A stretch of 64,000 bases of DNA from positions 18,461 through 82,460 of the forward strand of contig CAMCUP010000008.1 in NCBI GenBank assembly GCA_945878885.1, written 5' to 3'. Position 1 is the stretch's first letter. Each line of letters opens with the position of its first letter. Source of the stretch: Polynucleobacter meluiroseus. GTDB lineage: Bacteria; Pseudomonadota; Gammaproteobacteria; Burkholderiales; Burkholderiaceae. The notes beneath the pieces were generated by a model, which had not been told where the DNA came from, ran no database searches, and saw only the letters and a program-made list of their open reading frames with translations. Positions 10,566 to 22,519 of the stretch are shown piece by piece. The translations under genes and the position numbers were made by a program.

Positions 10566-11975
10566 ATGGCCCGCACCTTGTATGACAAATTATGGGATGA
10601 CCATGTCGTCTACGCCGAAGATGATGGCACAGCTACGCTTTATATTGATCGTCAGCTATTGCATGAGGTAACTAGCCCGCAGGCATTTGAAGGCTTGGCT
10701 ATGGCGCAGCGACCAATTTGGCGTATTTCTGCTAATTTAGCAGTTTCAGACCATAACGTACCTACCACTGATCGGGCCTTGGGTATTGCCGACCCTATTT
10801 CTAAATTACAAGTCGATACGCTTGATCAAAATTGTGACCGCTTAGGCATTACCCAATTTAAGATGAATGATTTACGTCAGGGCATTGTGCATGTGATTGG
10901 CCCAGAGCAGGGCGCTACGCTGCCTGGAATGACGGTAGTATGCGGTGATTCGCACACCAGTACTCACGGCGCTTTTGGTGCTTTAGCATTTGGTATTGGC
11001 ACTTCGGAAGTGGAGCATGTATTAGCGACGCAAACCTTGCTAATGAAAAAAAGCAAAAATATGTTAGTGCGGGTTGAGGGTCGCTTACTCCCTGGTTGTA
11101 CCGCTAAGGATATTGCGCTAGCGGTGATTGGTCGCATCGGTACGGCTGGAGGTACTGGCTATACGATTGAATTTGCTGGCGAGGCTATTCGTAATTTATC
11201 GATGGAAGGGCGTATGACCATTTGCAATATGGCAATTGAGGCTGGCGCTCGTGCAGGTTTGATCGCCGTTGATGAAACGACAATTGACTATATTCAAGGA
11301 CGCCCGTATGCCCCTAAAGGAGAAATCTTGCGCCATGCGTTGCAATATTGGCGTAGTTTACATTCAGATGAAGCTGCAGTGTTTGATCAGGCGGTTGAAT
11401 TACGCGCCGAAGAAATTCAACCTCAAGTGACTTGGGGCACCTCGCCTGAAATGGTTTTAGCTATTAGTGGATGCGTGCCTGATCCTGAAAAAGAGCGCGA
11501 TCCAAATAAACGCTTAGCGATGGAGCGTGCCCTTGAATATATGGGCCTGATTCCCAGTATGCCGATCACGAGTATTCAAGTTGATAAAGTATTCATTGGT
11601 TCATGCACCAATAGCCGCATTGAAGATTTACGTGCAGCAGCAAAAGTGGTTGATCGCCTTGGTAAGAAAGTCGCGGCTAATATTAAGGTGGCAATGGTTG
11701 TACCGGGCTCTGGCTTAGTGAAGGCTCAAGCCGAGCGCGAGGGTTTAGATCGAGTCTTTAAGGCCGCTGGTTTTGAATGGCGGGAGCCTGGTTGTTCGAT
11801 GTGTTTAGCCATGAACGCTGATCGTTTAGAGCCAGGAGAGCGTTGTGCTTCAACTTCCAACCGGAATTTTGAAGGTCGTCAAGGCGCTGGCGGTCGTACC
11901 CACTTGGTGAGTCCAGCAATGGCAGCTGCCGCTGCAATTGAAGGCCATTTTGTCGATGTTTGTAAAATTGCCTAA
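10566..11975 (+). CDS. leuC: 3-isopropylmalate dehydratase large subunit
   Basis: [59 protein letters not shown]. Confidence 0.98.
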   Translation: MARTLYDKLWDDHVVYAEDDGTATLYIDRQLLHEVTSPQAFEGLAMAQRPIWRISANLAVSDHNVPTTDRALGIADPISKLQVDTLDQNCDRLGITQFKMNDLRQGIVHVIGPEQGATLPGMTVVCGDSHTSTHGAFGALAFGIGTSEVEHVLATQTLLMKKSKNMLVRVEGRLLPGCTAKDIALAVIGRIGTAGGTGYTIEFAGEAIRNLSMEGRMTICNMAIEAGARAGLIAVDETTIDYIQGRPYAPKGEILRHALQYWRSLHSDEAAVFDQAVELRAEEIQPQVTWGTSPEMVLAISGCVPDPEKERDPNKRLAMERALEYMGLIPSMPITSIQVDKVFIGSCTNSRIEDLRAAAKVVDRLGKKVAANIKVAMVVPGSGLVKAQAEREGLDRVFKAAGFEWREPGCSMCLAMNADRLEPGERCASTSNRNFEGRQGAGGRTHLVSPAMAAAAAIEGHFVDVCKIA

Positions 11976-11997
11976 GCAAAATAAAGAAAGTCTCAAT

Positions 11998-12279
11998 ATG
12001 CAAACGAATATCATCCGCAGTTATTTTAGGGCTAGAGCCTTTGGGCTGAGTGTGGTCACTAGCTTAACCTTGCTGACTACTATAGGATGTACCAATACAG
12101 TTACTGGTATGGGTAAGGACATACAGAAGATGGGGCAATCGATGAATAGTCAAAGTAGCTCAGCTGGAGCAGCTGCGAACGCGAAACCGAACCCGAACCC
12201 GAAACCGAACCCCAATGATTCATTGAGTCAAGGTAAAGATGTGGTGGTCACTCCGGTCGTGGTTACCCCCGGAAAATAA
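11998..12279 (+). CDS. Entericidin-like small lipoprotein with Lys/Pro/Asn repeat tail
   Basis: ATG at 11998: MQTNIIRSYF...LTTIGCTNTVTGMGKDIQKMGQSM. The GC(x)NTVxGxGKDIQxxG pattern is entericidin-like, with a lipobox-like Cys. Sits between leuC and leuD. Confidence 0.8.
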   Translation: MQTNIIRSYFRARAFGLSVVTSLTLLTTIGCTNTVTGMGKDIQKMGQSMNSQSSSAGAAANAKPNPNPKPNPNDSLSQGKDVVVTPVVVTPGK

Positions 12280-12301
12280 TTGAGCGTAGCGATAGCGACT
12301 A

Positions 12302-12949
12302 ATGGAAAAATTTACAGTTTTTAAAGGTTTGGTAGCGCCACTTGATCGCGAGAATGTCGATACTGATGCCATCATCCCTAAACAATTTTTAAAGTCAATT
12401 AAAAAAACTGGCTTTGGACAAAATTTATTTGATGAATGGCGCTATAAAGATCATGGCGAGCCAGGCCAAGATTGCAGCACTCGACCGCTGAATCCTGATT
12501 TTGTTTTAAATCAGCCGCGCTACCAAGGCGCAAGTATTTTATTGGCCCGCAAAAATTTTGGTTGTGGTAGTTCGCGAGAGCATGCACCTTGGGCTTTGGA
12601 TCAATATGGATTTCGGGCCGTCATTGCCCCTAGCTTTGCTGATATTTTCTTTAATAATTGTTATAAAAATGGTTTATTACCAGTAGTTCTCAGTGGGGCG
12701 CAAATTGATCATTTATTTCACGAGACCCTAGCCTTCCCTGGTTACGAATTAACCGTTGATTTAGAGCGGCAAGAGGTTATTGCTGGTGATCAACGCAATT
12801 ACGCCTTCGACATCACGCCGTTTAGAAAATATTGCTTAACAAATGGTTTTGATGATATTGGCTTAACTCTACAAAGTGCTAATAAAATAAAAGCCTACGA
12901 AGCTGAGCGCTTGCTGCGCATGCCTTGGCTTGATACGCGGTTGCCCTAA
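12302..12949 (+). CDS. leuD: 3-isopropylmalate dehydratase small subunit
   Basis: [41 protein letters not shown]. Confidence 0.98.
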   Translation: MEKFTVFKGLVAPLDRENVDTDAIIPKQFLKSIKKTGFGQNLFDEWRYKDHGEPGQDCSTRPLNPDFVLNQPRYQGASILLARKNFGCGSSREHAPWALDQYGFRAVIAPSFADIFFNNCYKNGLLPVVLSGAQIDHLFHETLAFPGYELTVDLERQEVIAGDQRNYAFDITPFRKYCLTNGFDDIGLTLQSANKIKAYEAERLLRMPWLDTRLP

Positions 12950-12970
12950 GACGCCATAAAGAAGGTTCTG

Positions 12971-14041
12971 ATGAAAATTGCGGTTCTCCCTGGTGACGGT
13001 ATTGGTCCAGAAATTATTGCGGCGACAGTTTTAGTGCTCCAAGCTTTAGGGCCACGTTTTGATTTAGAAACTGCCCCAGTCGGTGGCGCTGCCTATGACT
13101 TAAGCGGTCATCCTTTACCACCAGCGACCTTGGCATTAGCACAGTCTGCAAAAGCTATTTTATTTGGCGCAGTGGGCGATTGGAAGTACGATACGCTGCC
13201 CCGTGAATTTCGACCCGAGCAAGCCATTTTAGGTTTACGTAAACACCTGGGCCTATTTGCCAATTTTCGCCCAGCGATTTGTTATCCCGAACTAACAGCT
13301 GCCTCGAGTTTAAAACCTGAAATTATTGGTGGGCTTGATATTTTGATTGTGCGCGAATTAAACGGTGATATTTATTTTGGTTCGCCACGCGGCACACGTA
13401 ATTCTGAGCACCCTTTATTTCCGGGCGTACGTGAAGGTTTTGATACCATGCATTACAGCGAGCCAGAAGTGGAGCGCATTGGTCGAGTTGCTTTTGAGGC
13501 TGCCCGCAAGCGTAGTAAAAAAGTTTGCAGTGTTGATAAAGCGAATGTATTAGAAACCTCGCAATTATGGCGTGAGGTGATGACCCGTCTGGGTAAAGAT
13601 TATGCCGACGTCGAGTTAAGTCATATGTATGTGGATAACGCTGCGATGCAACTCGTTAAGGCCCCAAAGGCATTTGATGTGGTGGTAACCGGTAATTTAT
13701 TTGGCGATATTTTGTCTGATGAGGCAGCAATGTTAACTGGCTCTATCGGCATGCTGCCCTCAGCTTCTTTGGATAAAAATAATAAAGGTTTATACGAACC
13801 AAGCCATGGTTCGGCACCCGATATTGCCGGCAAGAATATTGCTAATCCTCTAGCGACCATACTTTCGGCGGCCATGATGTTACGGTATTCCCTAGGAATG
13901 ACTGTAGATGCTGAGCGTATTGAGCTTGCTGTACAAAAGGTCTTGACTCAAGGTTACCGCACAGCAGATATCTTTACCCCAGGCACTACCCAGCTTGGTA
14001 CTCGTGAAATGGGTGAGGCAGTGGTACAGGCTTTATCCTAG
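12971..14041 (+). CDS. leuB: 3-isopropylmalate dehydrogenase
   Basis: [69 protein letters not shown]. Confidence 0.98.
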   Translation: MKIAVLPGDGIGPEIIAATVLVLQALGPRFDLETAPVGGAAYDLSGHPLPPATLALAQSAKAILFGAVGDWKYDTLPREFRPEQAILGLRKHLGLFANFRPAICYPELTAASSLKPEIIGGLDILIVRELNGDIYFGSPRGTRNSEHPLFPGVREGFDTMHYSEPEVERIGRVAFEAARKRSKKVCSVDKANVLETSQLWREVMTRLGKDYADVELSHMYVDNAAMQLVKAPKAFDVVVTGNLFGDILSDEAAMLTGSIGMLPSASLDKNNKGLYEPSHGSAPDIAGKNIANPLATILSAAMMLRYSLGMTVDAERIELAVQKVLTQGYRTADIFTPGTTQLGTREMGEAVVQALS

Positions 14042-14074
14042 AGCCCTCATCCCAATCTTTTATTTACATTATTT

Positions 14075-15259
14075 ATGGCCAATTCTTCAGTTCAGCAGCA
14101 AATGGGCAAGCTACCCCTAGTGGGTATCGTAGGGTGGCGCGGGATGGTTGGCAGTGTGCTGATGGAGCGCATGTTAGCTGAGCATGATTTTGATTTGATT
14201 GACCCCATCTTTTTTAGCACTAGTAATGCTGGTGGCGAAGTGCCTTTATTCAATGCAAAAAGGGTTACGAAGCAAGTAACAACCCTGCAGGACGCCAATG
14301 ATTTGCAAGCCTTAGCGCGTTGCGAGATCATTTTGACTTGCCAGGGGGGTGATTACACCAAAGCAATTTTTCCGCAACTGCGCGCTCTTGGGTGGAGCGG
14401 CCATTGGATTGATGCAGCCAGCGCATTGCGCATGAATGATGATGCGGTCTTAGTATTAGATCCAGTTAATCGTAGGGTGATTGATGCTGCTTTGGCTGCG
14501 GGTAATAAAAATTGGATCGGCGCTAATTGCACCGTGAGTTTAATGATGCTGGCAATTGGTGGCCTCTTAAAAGCTGATTTAGTTGAATGGGTTAGTGCCA
14601 TGACCTATCAAGCAGCATCGGGTGCGGGAGCGCAAAATATGCGCGAACTCTTGTTGCAAATGGGGGAGCTACGTGATGCAGTGCAAAGTGACTTAGCTGA
14701 TCCGGCCGCAGAAATTTTAGAGATCGATCGTAAGGTAAGCGCCAAATTACGTGCTGCTGATTTTCCAACAACGCATTTTCGCAATACTGCTTTAGCTGGC
14801 AGCGTGATTCCATGGATTGATGAGCTAGTTGAGTTTGGTCAGACTCGTGAAGAATGGAAAGGCGGGGCTGAGCTAAATAAGATGTTGGGTAAACCACCAT
14901 TTCGTTCGCCAAATAGTATTGCTGTTGATGGTATTTGTGTGCGGGTAGGGGCAATGCGTTGTCACTCGCAGGGCTTAACGATTAAGCTTAAGCGCGACGT
15001 GCCCTTGGCTGAAATCGAAACACTCTTGGCTACAGATAATGCATGGATTAAAGTGGTGCCAAATGAGCGTGAAGTAACCGAACGTGAATTGTCGCCAGCA
15101 GCAGTTAGTGGCACTTTAACGGTGGCAATTGGGCGTTTGCATAAGTTGGCAATGGGGCCAGATTATCTTGGCGCATTTACAGTGGGCGATCAACTAACTT
15201 GGGGTGCAGCAGAACCCTTACGGCGTATGCTGCGCATTTTGCTCGATGCCGATGCTTAG
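14075..15259 (+). CDS. asd: Aspartate-semialdehyde dehydrogenase
   Basis: [44 protein letters not shown]. Confidence 0.98.
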   Translation: MANSSVQQQMGKLPLVGIVGWRGMVGSVLMERMLAEHDFDLIDPIFFSTSNAGGEVPLFNAKRVTKQVTTLQDANDLQALARCEIILTCQGGDYTKAIFPQLRALGWSGHWIDAASALRMNDDAVLVLDPVNRRVIDAALAAGNKNWIGANCTVSLMMLAIGGLLKADLVEWVSAMTYQAASGAGAQNMRELLLQMGELRDAVQSDLADPAAEILEIDRKVSAKLRAADFPTTHFRNTALAGSVIPWIDELVEFGQTREEWKGGAELNKMLGKPPFRSPNSIAVDGICVRVGAMRCHSQGLTIKLKRDVPLAEIETLLATDNAWIKVVPNEREVTERELSPAAVSGTLTVAIGRLHKLAMGPDYLGAFTVGDQLTWGAAEPLRRMLRILLDADA

Positions 15260-16682
15260 TGTGGGGGCCAGGCTTAGTCGGCCGAGCTTCCTTACTGCAA
15301 TCTTTAGCTTCACCGCGCTTGCTTGGTTTAATGTAGCTGGTGCAGTCACCTTAGGATCGCCCCAGTTAATTTCTAAGCCGGGAGAGCCATTTCGCACTGA
15401 AATCCCCTTACTGCTTTTACCCGATGAATTGCCGCTAGTTGAGCAGATGAAAGCCGAGGTGCCAAGCTCAGCTACCTTCGAGCGTTTTAGTATTTCAAAT
15501 CGGGTCTTAGAGTTAAAGCCACAAGCGAGCATTCGTCAAGCGAAAACAGCCACGGGCCAAACTCAATACCAAATATTAATTCAGTCTGATCGCGCATTAA
15601 GTGACTCACAAGAGCCATTTTTAGATCTCTTGGTGCAATTATCTTGGCCCTCTGGCAGTCTTACTAAAGTCTATTCTTTATTAGTTGGCGATGCCCAAAA
15701 AGTGGTGGTGCGGCCTGGCCAAACCTTAAGCGAAATTGCGCTACAGATGGCTCCCCAATTGGGTGGTGCGAGCCTTGATGAGACCTTATTAGCTTTATAT
15801 AAGGCAAATCCCGATGCTTTTGTGGGCGGGAGTATTCATCGTTTAAACGCGGGTGCAGAGCTTTATAAACCGAGCCAAGCGCTACTTCAGTCGATTACGC
15901 CTACTGCAGCAAAAACCTTTGCCGCTAAGAATAATGACGCTTGGTTAGATTTGAAAACATCAGCTGAGGCTAGTCCGACTAAATCCCCAGATCCTAATTT
16001 AAGTAATGCTTCTAAAGACTTGAAAAATAATAAAAATTCTACAGATGAGCTAATACAAGATCGTTTGAAAATTGGCCCTGGAATAGGTGATGGCGCCGAG
16101 CAGCGGCGCTTCCAAGAAGACCTAGTGGCACAAGAACAAGCTTTATTACAGATACGGGCTAGAGCAGCTGAATTGGAAAAAAATATTGCCGATTTACAAA
16201 TCTTATTGGAACAACAGGCTGGGCAACAGGGCGCTCAACAGAGGGTTCAGCTGGGAGTTAAACAGGGGGTTGAGCAGGGCGGGCAACAGGGAGTTAAGCA
16301 GGCGGCACTTACTTGGCCCCCAGTCGCTCTAGCGTTAAGCTTGCTAGGTTTAACTGGGGCTTTATTTTGGCTTCTAGCGCGCTATACCCGCCGCGCAGAA
16401 ATGATTCAACCCGATCTGGCTAATCTCGCTGCAAATCATCTGATTAAACAAGGTTCGAAGGCAACCACTCAGTCAGTTGCTCGGTCAACTTCTCAGTCAA
16501 CTGATCAGGCAGATGCGCAGAATATCGTGTCAAAAAACCTTGCTCTGCCTGAAATACCTGCCCGAGCCAAAGTATTATTTGCTGGACTTAATCTCGATTT
16601 AAATACTCCCACACCAACCGAACAAACTAAACCAGAGCAAACTGACCTAGCTCAGACTAAACCAAGTGATGAAAGAAATTGA
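15246..16682 (+). CDS. FimV/HubP-like polar landmark protein (LysM-like segment, coiled coil, TM helix; apparently short)
   Basis: Conserved asd-fimV-truA position. [23 protein letters not shown]-terminal domain, [15 protein letters not shown] LysM-like segment, TM helix [22 protein letters not shown]-terminal FAGLNLDLN. Confidence 0.82.
   Translation: MPMLSVGARLSRPSFLTAIFSFTALAWFNVAGAVTLGSPQLISKPGEPFRTEIPLLLLPDELPLVEQMKAEVPSSATFERFSISNRVLELKPQASIRQAKTATGQTQYQILIQSDRALSDSQEPFLDLLVQLSWPSGSLTKVYSLLVGDAQKVVVRPGQTLSEIALQMAPQLGGASLDETLLALYKANPDAFVGGSIHRLNAGAELYKPSQALLQSITPTAAKTFAAKNNDAWLDLKTSAEASPTKSPDPNLSNASKDLKNNKNSTDELIQDRLKIGPGIGDGAEQRRFQEDLVAQEQALLQIRARAAELEKNIADLQILLEQQAGQQGAQQRVQLGVKQGVEQGGQQGVKQAALTWPPVALALSLLGLTGALFWLLARYTRRAEMIQPDLANLAANHLIKQGSKATTQSVARSTSQSTDQADAQNIVSKNLALPEIPARAKVLFAGLNLDLNTPTPTEQTKPEQTDLAQTKPSDERN
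16212..16307 (+). repeat. Degenerate 12-bp tandem repeat (8 units) inside the fimV-like gene
   Basis: Codons encode [32 protein letters not shown], a 4-aa period. Confidence 0.85.
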
Positions 16683-17552
16683 ATGGTCGTCACAAATAAA
16701 CGCATTGCTTTGGGCTTGCAATACGATGGCAGTTCATTTTCAGGCTGGCAATCGCAGCCGAGCGGTAATACTGTACAAGATCATTTAGAGCAGGCTATTC
16801 GTAATTTTGTGGCCGCCGATCTCGCCATACCCTTGCGGGTAACGACAGCGGGCCGCACCGATGCTGGGGTGCACGCCTTAGGTCAGGTAGTGCATTTCGA
16901 GACCATGGTTGAGCGTGATCCGTGGTCGTGGGTACGGGGCTTAAACCGTTTTTTACCCCAAGCCATTGCAGTGAACTGGGCTAAGGCCGTACCGTACGAG
17001 TTTGACGCTCGTTATTCAGCTTTTGAGCGTACGTATGTTTATGCCTTGCATGCTGGGCCATGTCGGGCGCCTACCGTAGCAGAGCGTGCCGGCTTTTTAA
17101 TTTTGCCAGCGCAACAATGGTTTGATGTTGCTGCAATGCAAGCTGCTGCAATTACTATTATTGGCGAGCATGATTTTTCTGCTTTTCGTGCTGCCGAATG
17201 CCAAAGTAAAACTCCTATTAAGCACCTCTATGAAATTACCTTGCTTGATGCCCAACCCTGGTTATTTTTTAAAATTCGCGCAAATGCATTTTTGCATCAC
17301 ATGGTGCGTAATATTGTGGGAAGTATGATTGCAATTGGCTTGGGTAAGCAATCTAGTGCTTGGCTGGCAACTGTGTTGGCGTCTTGCAATCGCCAGATAG
17401 CAGCCCCCACCTTTGCAGCCGATGGTTTATATCTGATGGAAGTAAAGTATCCCAATGAATTTGCTATTCCAGAGCCTTGGCTTGGAAATTCTTGGCTACC
17501 TTATGGCGCTTTAGGTTTTCCGCCCACTAAATTACAAGAAGCATATCCTTAG
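16683..17552 (+). CDS. truA: tRNA pseudouridine(38-40) synthase TruA
   Basis: [61 protein letters not shown]. Confidence 0.97.
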   Translation: MVVTNKRIALGLQYDGSSFSGWQSQPSGNTVQDHLEQAIRNFVAADLAIPLRVTTAGRTDAGVHALGQVVHFETMVERDPWSWVRGLNRFLPQAIAVNWAKAVPYEFDARYSAFERTYVYALHAGPCRAPTVAERAGFLILPAQQWFDVAAMQAAAITIIGEHDFSAFRAAECQSKTPIKHLYEITLLDAQPWLFFKIRANAFLHHMVRNIVGSMIAIGLGKQSSAWLATVLASCNRQIAAPTFAADGLYLMEVKYPNEFAIPEPWLGNSWLPYGALGFPPTKLQEAYP

Positions 17553-17555
17553 CAA

Positions 17556-18224
17556 ATGGGCTTACTTCAATACACCCCTGGGAAAACCAAAATTAAAATT
17601 TGCGGCTTACGCGATATAGCCGCGGTTGATGCTACTGTTCAGGCTGGCGCCGATGCTCTAGGCTTTGTTTTTTATCCACCAAGCCCCCGCGCTATCTCTC
17701 TTGCATTGGCTGGCGAGCTCATGGCCCGTATTCCGCCAGGAGTTGATGCCGTAGCCTTATTGGTAAATCCCACTGTAGCCGAGGTAGCATTGTTGCGGGC
17801 TAGCCTACCCATTACTTTATGGCAATTTCATGGCGATGAGTCGCCAGGTGACTGTTTGCAGCTGGCAGCAGGTCAGCCATGGCTAAAAGCGGCTCGAATT
17901 GGCAAGAATTTCGCATTCGCCGATTTTTCCCTACAATACGAGTTAGCTAGTGCTTTTCTCCTAGATGCCTTGGTTGAAGGTTACGGAGGGGGCGGGCTAC
18001 CTTTTAATTGGCAAGGGATTCCACAGTCATGGGTAAGCGCAAACGCGCATCGGGTCGTTTTGAGTGGTGGGTTGAACACGCGCAACGTCGGCGAGGCAAT
18101 TGCTCGCCTGCGACCTTGTGCAGTTGATATTTCGAGCGGCGTAGAAATTGCTAAAGGCGTAAAAGATCCAGCGCTCATTCACGAATTTATTCAGGCGGTG
18201 CGCGCTACCGATACAGCAAATTAA
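17556..18224 (+). CDS. trpF: Phosphoribosylanthranilate isomerase
   Basis: KIKICGLRDIAAVDA, ADALGFVFYPPSPR, LSGGLNTRNVGEAI, AVDISSGVE. Confidence 0.97.
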   Translation: MGLLQYTPGKTKIKICGLRDIAAVDATVQAGADALGFVFYPPSPRAISLALAGELMARIPPGVDAVALLVNPTVAEVALLRASLPITLWQFHGDESPGDCLQLAAGQPWLKAARIGKNFAFADFSLQYELASAFLLDALVEGYGGGGLPFNWQGIPQSWVSANAHRVVLSGGLNTRNVGEAIARLRPCAVDISSGVEIAKGVKDPALIHEFIQAVRATDTAN

Positions 18225-18264
18225 TGTCTCAGCCGCTGTTGCTCCTTAATTAAAAGAGGTACTT

Positions 18265-19458
18265 ATGTACGATAAACCAGATTCTCGCGGTCACTTTGGC
18301 CCTTATGGAGGGGTGTTTGTTTCTGAAACCCTCATGTTTGCTTTAGAAGAGTTGAAGCAGGCATATGCTCGCTATCAACATGATCCTGAATTTTTAGCTG
18401 AGTTTCATAGCGAACTTAAGCATTTTGTGGGACGACCCTCGCCGGTGTATCACGCCAAACGTTGGAGTGAAATGTTGGGTGGTGCGCAAATTTATTTAAA
18501 GCGTGAAGACTTAAATCATACTGGCGCGCATAAAATTAATAATGTGATCGGCCAAGCGATGCTGGCCAAGCGCATGGGCAAGCCACGCATCATTGCTGAA
18601 ACTGGCGCTGGCCAACATGGGGTAGCAACGGCTACCATTTGTGCGCGTTATGGCCTCGATTGCACGGTTTACCAAGGCTCGGTTGATGTTGAGCGGCAAG
18701 CGCAAAATGTTTATCGTATGAAGTTGCTTGGCGCTAAGGTAGTTCCTGTTGAATCGGGCACCAAAACCCTTAAAGATGCTTTAAATGAGGCTATGCGCGA
18801 TTGGGTCACTAATGTTGACAATACCTTTTACATTATTGGTACAGTTGCTGGCCCCCATCCCTATCCCATGATGGTGCGTGATTTTCAAAGCGTGATTGGT
18901 GAGGAATGCAAAGTTCAAATGCCTGAAATGATTGGTCGTCAGCCTGACTATGTAATGGCTTGCGTAGGTGGCGGCTCTAATGCAATGGGAATTTTTTATC
19001 CGTATATTGAATTTCCTGAAGTACAACTGATTGGTGTTGAGGCGGCAGGACGGGGCATTGCAAGTGGCGCACATTCTGCCGCGTTGTGTGCGGGTAAGCC
19101 AGGTGTTTTGCATGGTAATCGTACTTATTTATTACAAGATGAAAATGGTCAAATTGCCGAAACCCATTCAGTATCAGCCGGCATGGATTACCCAGGCGTG
19201 GGACCTGAACACGCTTGGCTAAAGGACTCTGCCCGTGCCGAGTATGTCGCGATCAGCGATGCTGAAGCGCTCAAAGCTTTTCATGATTGCTGCCAAATTG
19301 AAGGCATTATTCCAGCACTTGAATCGGCTCATGCAATTGCCTATGCTTGCAAGTTGGCACCAACCTTAGCTAAAGATAAAACAATTCTGATTAATTTATC
19401 TGGACGCGGTGATAAAGATATGCATACCGTTGCCCTAGCAACAGGCTCGGAAGGCTAG
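18265..19458 (+). CDS. trpB: Tryptophan synthase beta subunit
   Basis: [41 protein letters not shown]. Confidence 0.98.
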   Translation: MYDKPDSRGHFGPYGGVFVSETLMFALEELKQAYARYQHDPEFLAEFHSELKHFVGRPSPVYHAKRWSEMLGGAQIYLKREDLNHTGAHKINNVIGQAMLAKRMGKPRIIAETGAGQHGVATATICARYGLDCTVYQGSVDVERQAQNVYRMKLLGAKVVPVESGTKTLKDALNEAMRDWVTNVDNTFYIIGTVAGPHPYPMMVRDFQSVIGEECKVQMPEMIGRQPDYVMACVGGGSNAMGIFYPYIEFPEVQLIGVEAAGRGIASGAHSAALCAGKPGVLHGNRTYLLQDENGQIAETHSVSAGMDYPGVGPEHAWLKDSARAEYVAISDAEALKAFHDCCQIEGIIPALESAHAIAYACKLAPTLAKDKTILINLSGRGDKDMHTVALATGSEG

Positions 19459-19461
19459 TGC

Positions 19462-20283
19462 ATGTCAAAAATTAAGGCCTTATTTGCGGAGCTAAAAAAG
19501 ACTGGCAAGAAAGGGCTCATTCCTTTTATTACTGCGGGCGATCCCGATCCTACCGCAACAGTTGAGTTGATGCATGCCTTGGTGCGCGGGGGTGCAAATG
19601 TGTTGGAATTGGGCATTCCTTTTTCGGACCCAATGGCCGATGGCCCCGTCATTCAGCGCGCTTCCGAGCGCGCTTTGGCAAAAGGGGTGACTTTGCGGCA
19701 ATGTTTGGCAATGGTGCAGCAATTTCGCCAAACAGATAGCGCTACACCAGTTGTCTTAATGGGCTACGCCAATCCAGTAGAGCAAATGGGCGCAGAACAT
19801 TTTGCCCAAGAAGCAAAGGCTGCTGGGGTTGATGGCGTGCTAATTGTCGATTATCCGCCTGAAGAATGCATTGACTTTTCGGCGCTAATGCGCGCTGCTG
19901 GCATTGACCCCATTTTCTTATTGGCACCAACTTCTTCGCAGGAACGGATTGATGCAGCAGCTAAAGCAGCTTCTGGCTATCTTTACTATGTTTCCTTGCG
20001 CGGTGTTACAGGTGCGGCGCATTTAAATACTCAAGATGTTGCAAGCATTATTCCCGCGATCCGGGCCACTACGGCAATTCCAATTGCAGTCGGTTTTGGT
20101 ATTCGTGATGCTGCTAGCGCATGTGCTGTGGCGCATTTAGCCGATGCAGTTGTCATTGGTAGTCGCATTATTCAATTGCTTGAAGAGTCAGTTAAGGGTG
20201 GTGACATGACTGCAGCAGTACAATCACTAGAAAATTTTATGCGCGAGATTCGTGTGGCGCTCGATGCCCAAGAAAATAACTAG
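19462..20283 (+). CDS. trpA: Tryptophan synthase alpha subunit
   Basis: [48 protein letters not shown]. Confidence 0.98.
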   Translation: MSKIKALFAELKKTGKKGLIPFITAGDPDPTATVELMHALVRGGANVLELGIPFSDPMADGPVIQRASERALAKGVTLRQCLAMVQQFRQTDSATPVVLMGYANPVEQMGAEHFAQEAKAAGVDGVLIVDYPPEECIDFSALMRAAGIDPIFLLAPTSSQERIDAAAKAASGYLYYVSLRGVTGAAHLNTQDVASIIPAIRATTAIPIAVGFGIRDAASACAVAHLADAVVIGSRIIQLLEESVKGGDMTAAVQSLENFMREIRVALDAQENN

Positions 20284-20296
20284 AGATCATTGATTA

Positions 20297-21190
20297 ATGA
20301 GTTGGATCGATAAATTACTCCCCCCCCAAATTCAACAAACCGATCCAGCGAATCGAAAGTCGATTCCAGAGGGCTTATGGGTTAAGTGTCCAGCGTGTGA
20401 GGCAGTTTTATATAGCACCGATATTGAAGCGAATTTATCTGTGTGCCCTAAATGCTCGCATCATCTGCGGATTGGTGCACGGCAACGCCTCAATGCCTTA
20501 TTAGATGTTAAGCCACAACATGAAATTGGCGCCACTATTTTTCCGCTTGATCCTTTAAAGTTTCATGATTCAAAAAAATATCCTGATCGCTTAAAAGAGG
20601 CTAAAGATGTCTCGGGTGAAAGTGAAGCATTAATTGTGATAGCTGGAAAAATTGCTGGTATTAACGTAGTAGCTGCTAGTTTTGAATTTCAATTTATGGG
20701 TGGTTCGATGGGCTCGGTAGTTGGTGAGCGTTTTGTCCGCGGTGTAGAAGAGGCAATTAAACAAAAATGTGCCTTCATCTGTATTACTGCAACAGGCGGT
20801 GCGCGCATGCAAGAAAGTTTGCTATCGCTGTTACAAATGGCTAAGACTAATGCGATGTTAACGAAATTAGCGCACCAAGGCTTACCATTTATTAGTGTTT
20901 TAACCGACCCGACTATGGGCGGCATTTCGGCCAGCTTTGCTTTTATGGGCGATATTGTGATAGCTGAGCCAAAGGCCTTAATTGGTTTTGCTGGACCACG
21001 GGTGATTGAACAAACTGTGCGCGAAAAATTACCTGAAGGTTTTCAGCGAGCCGAATTTTTGATGCAACACGGCGGCATCGACATGATCATTGATCGTCGC
21101 CAAATGCGCAATGAAATTGCCCAGTTGTTGGCGCTCTTACAAAATCGACCAGTGCCAAGCGCTGTCATTGCTGCTGAAGATACTGCTTAG
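20297..21190 (+). CDS. accD: Acetyl-CoA carboxylase carboxyltransferase beta subunit
   Basis: Zn ribbon [11 protein letters not shown]...[43 protein letters not shown]. Confidence 0.98.
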   Translation: MSWIDKLLPPQIQQTDPANRKSIPEGLWVKCPACEAVLYSTDIEANLSVCPKCSHHLRIGARQRLNALLDVKPQHEIGATIFPLDPLKFHDSKKYPDRLKEAKDVSGESEALIVIAGKIAGINVVAASFEFQFMGGSMGSVVGERFVRGVEEAIKQKCAFICITATGGARMQESLLSLLQMAKTNAMLTKLAHQGLPFISVLTDPTMGGISASFAFMGDIVIAEPKALIGFAGPRVIEQTVREKLPEGFQRAEFLMQHGGIDMIIDRRQMRNEIAQLLALLQNRPVPSAVIAAEDTA

Positions 21191-22516
21191 TTGACTGCAA
21201 CGTTAGCAAACCCTTATTCTTTTTCAACGTTGGCAGCGTGGCTGAGCCACCTTGAGGTAGCGCATCCTGTGGGCATTGATATGAGCCTAGAGCGAATTAC
21301 TTTGGTCAAAAATGCCTTGGATTTGCAATTTACTTGCCCTGTGATTACGGTAGCCGGCACGAATGGAAAAGGTTCAACCTGCGCTTTTTTAGAGTCAATT
21401 TTAAGTGCCGCCGGCTATCGAGTCGGGTGCCATACCTCACCCCATTTATTGCGCTTTAATGAGCGGGCACACTTGCAGGGAGTTGAGGCAAGTGATGCGC
21501 AATTGTTAGAGCATTTTGCTGTAGTTGAACAGGCCCGCTTGAGGGTGCCTGATGCGCCAACTTTAACCTATTTTGAATTTACAACACTAGCGATCTTGCA
21601 TTTATTTGCCCAGGCTAATTTAGATGTTGTGATTTTAGAAGTTGGCATGGGCGGACGGCTTGATGCAGTTAATATTGTGGACGCTGACTGCGCCATCCTT
21701 ACCAGCATTGATATTGATCATGCGAGTTTTTTAGGTAATACCCGTGAAGCTATTGCGCTTGAAAAAGCTGGAATTTTCCGCGCCGGTAAATTTGCAATAT
21801 GTGGCGATCCTTTGCCGCCTCAATCGTTAGTTGACTTCGCAACTAGCCTAGGCTGCAAGCTTTATGTATCTGGGCGTGACTTTCATTTTCAAGGTGACCA
21901 ACAGCAATGGTCTTGGTCGGGTATGTCTAAACGTTTTAGTGGCTTGGCATATCCCGCCTTACGCGGTGCAAATCAATTATTAAATGCCGCCGCTGTAATT
22001 GCAGCATTAACTGCATTGCATGAACGTCTACCTGTTGCGGCGCAAGATGTACGTTTAGGTTTTGCAATGGTCGAGCTACCTGGACGCTTTCAAGTATTGG
22101 CCGGTCGACCGACTTGTATTTTAGATGTTGCCCACAATCCGCATGCAGCGGCAACCCTTTATCGCAGTTTGGATAATATGGGCTACTTTCCATATACTTA
22201 TGCAGTTTTTGGGGCGATGGCCGATAAAGATATTCCGGCGGTTTTACAGCCTTTTTTAGGGTTAGTTGACTATTGGTTTTGCACGGATTTACCAACAGCT
22301 AGAGCCGCGAGTGCACTGGACATTAAAGCGCATTTGCTGAATTTAGGGGTCGCAGAAAACGTATCTAAAGCTGATCGCATCAGCTGCTTCCCTGATCCAG
22401 CCAAGGCCTATCAAGAGGCCATAGCAAAAGCCGGCGAGGGTGATAGAATAGTGGTCTTCGGATCCTTCTATACTGTTGCTGGCGTAATGGCTTATCGAAA
22501 CAACCTGGTTAATTGA
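21191..22516 (+). CDS. folC: Bifunctional folylpolyglutamate/dihydrofolate synthase (TTG start)
   Basis: VITVAGTNGKGSTCAFLESIL, GYRVGCHTSPHLLRFNER, ILEVGMGGRLDAVNIV. Confidence 0.97.
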   Translation: MTATLANPYSFSTLAAWLSHLEVAHPVGIDMSLERITLVKNALDLQFTCPVITVAGTNGKGSTCAFLESILSAAGYRVGCHTSPHLLRFNERAHLQGVEASDAQLLEHFAVVEQARLRVPDAPTLTYFEFTTLAILHLFAQANLDVVILEVGMGGRLDAVNIVDADCAILTSIDIDHASFLGNTREAIALEKAGIFRAGKFAICGDPLPPQSLVDFATSLGCKLYVSGRDFHFQGDQQQWSWSGMSKRFSGLAYPALRGANQLLNAAAVIAALTALHERLPVAAQDVRLGFAMVELPGRFQVLAGRPTCILDVAHNPHAAATLYRSLDNMGYFPYTYAVFGAMADKDIPAVLQPFLGLVDYWFCTDLPTARAASALDIKAHLLNLGVAENVSKADRISCFPDPAKAYQEAIAKAGEGDRIVVFGSFYTVAGVMAYRNNLVN

Positions 22517-22519
22517 TCC

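Noticed and set aside
14592-14954. 120-aa minus-strand ORF
   Set aside because: Inside asd on the opposite strand; no supporting motif.
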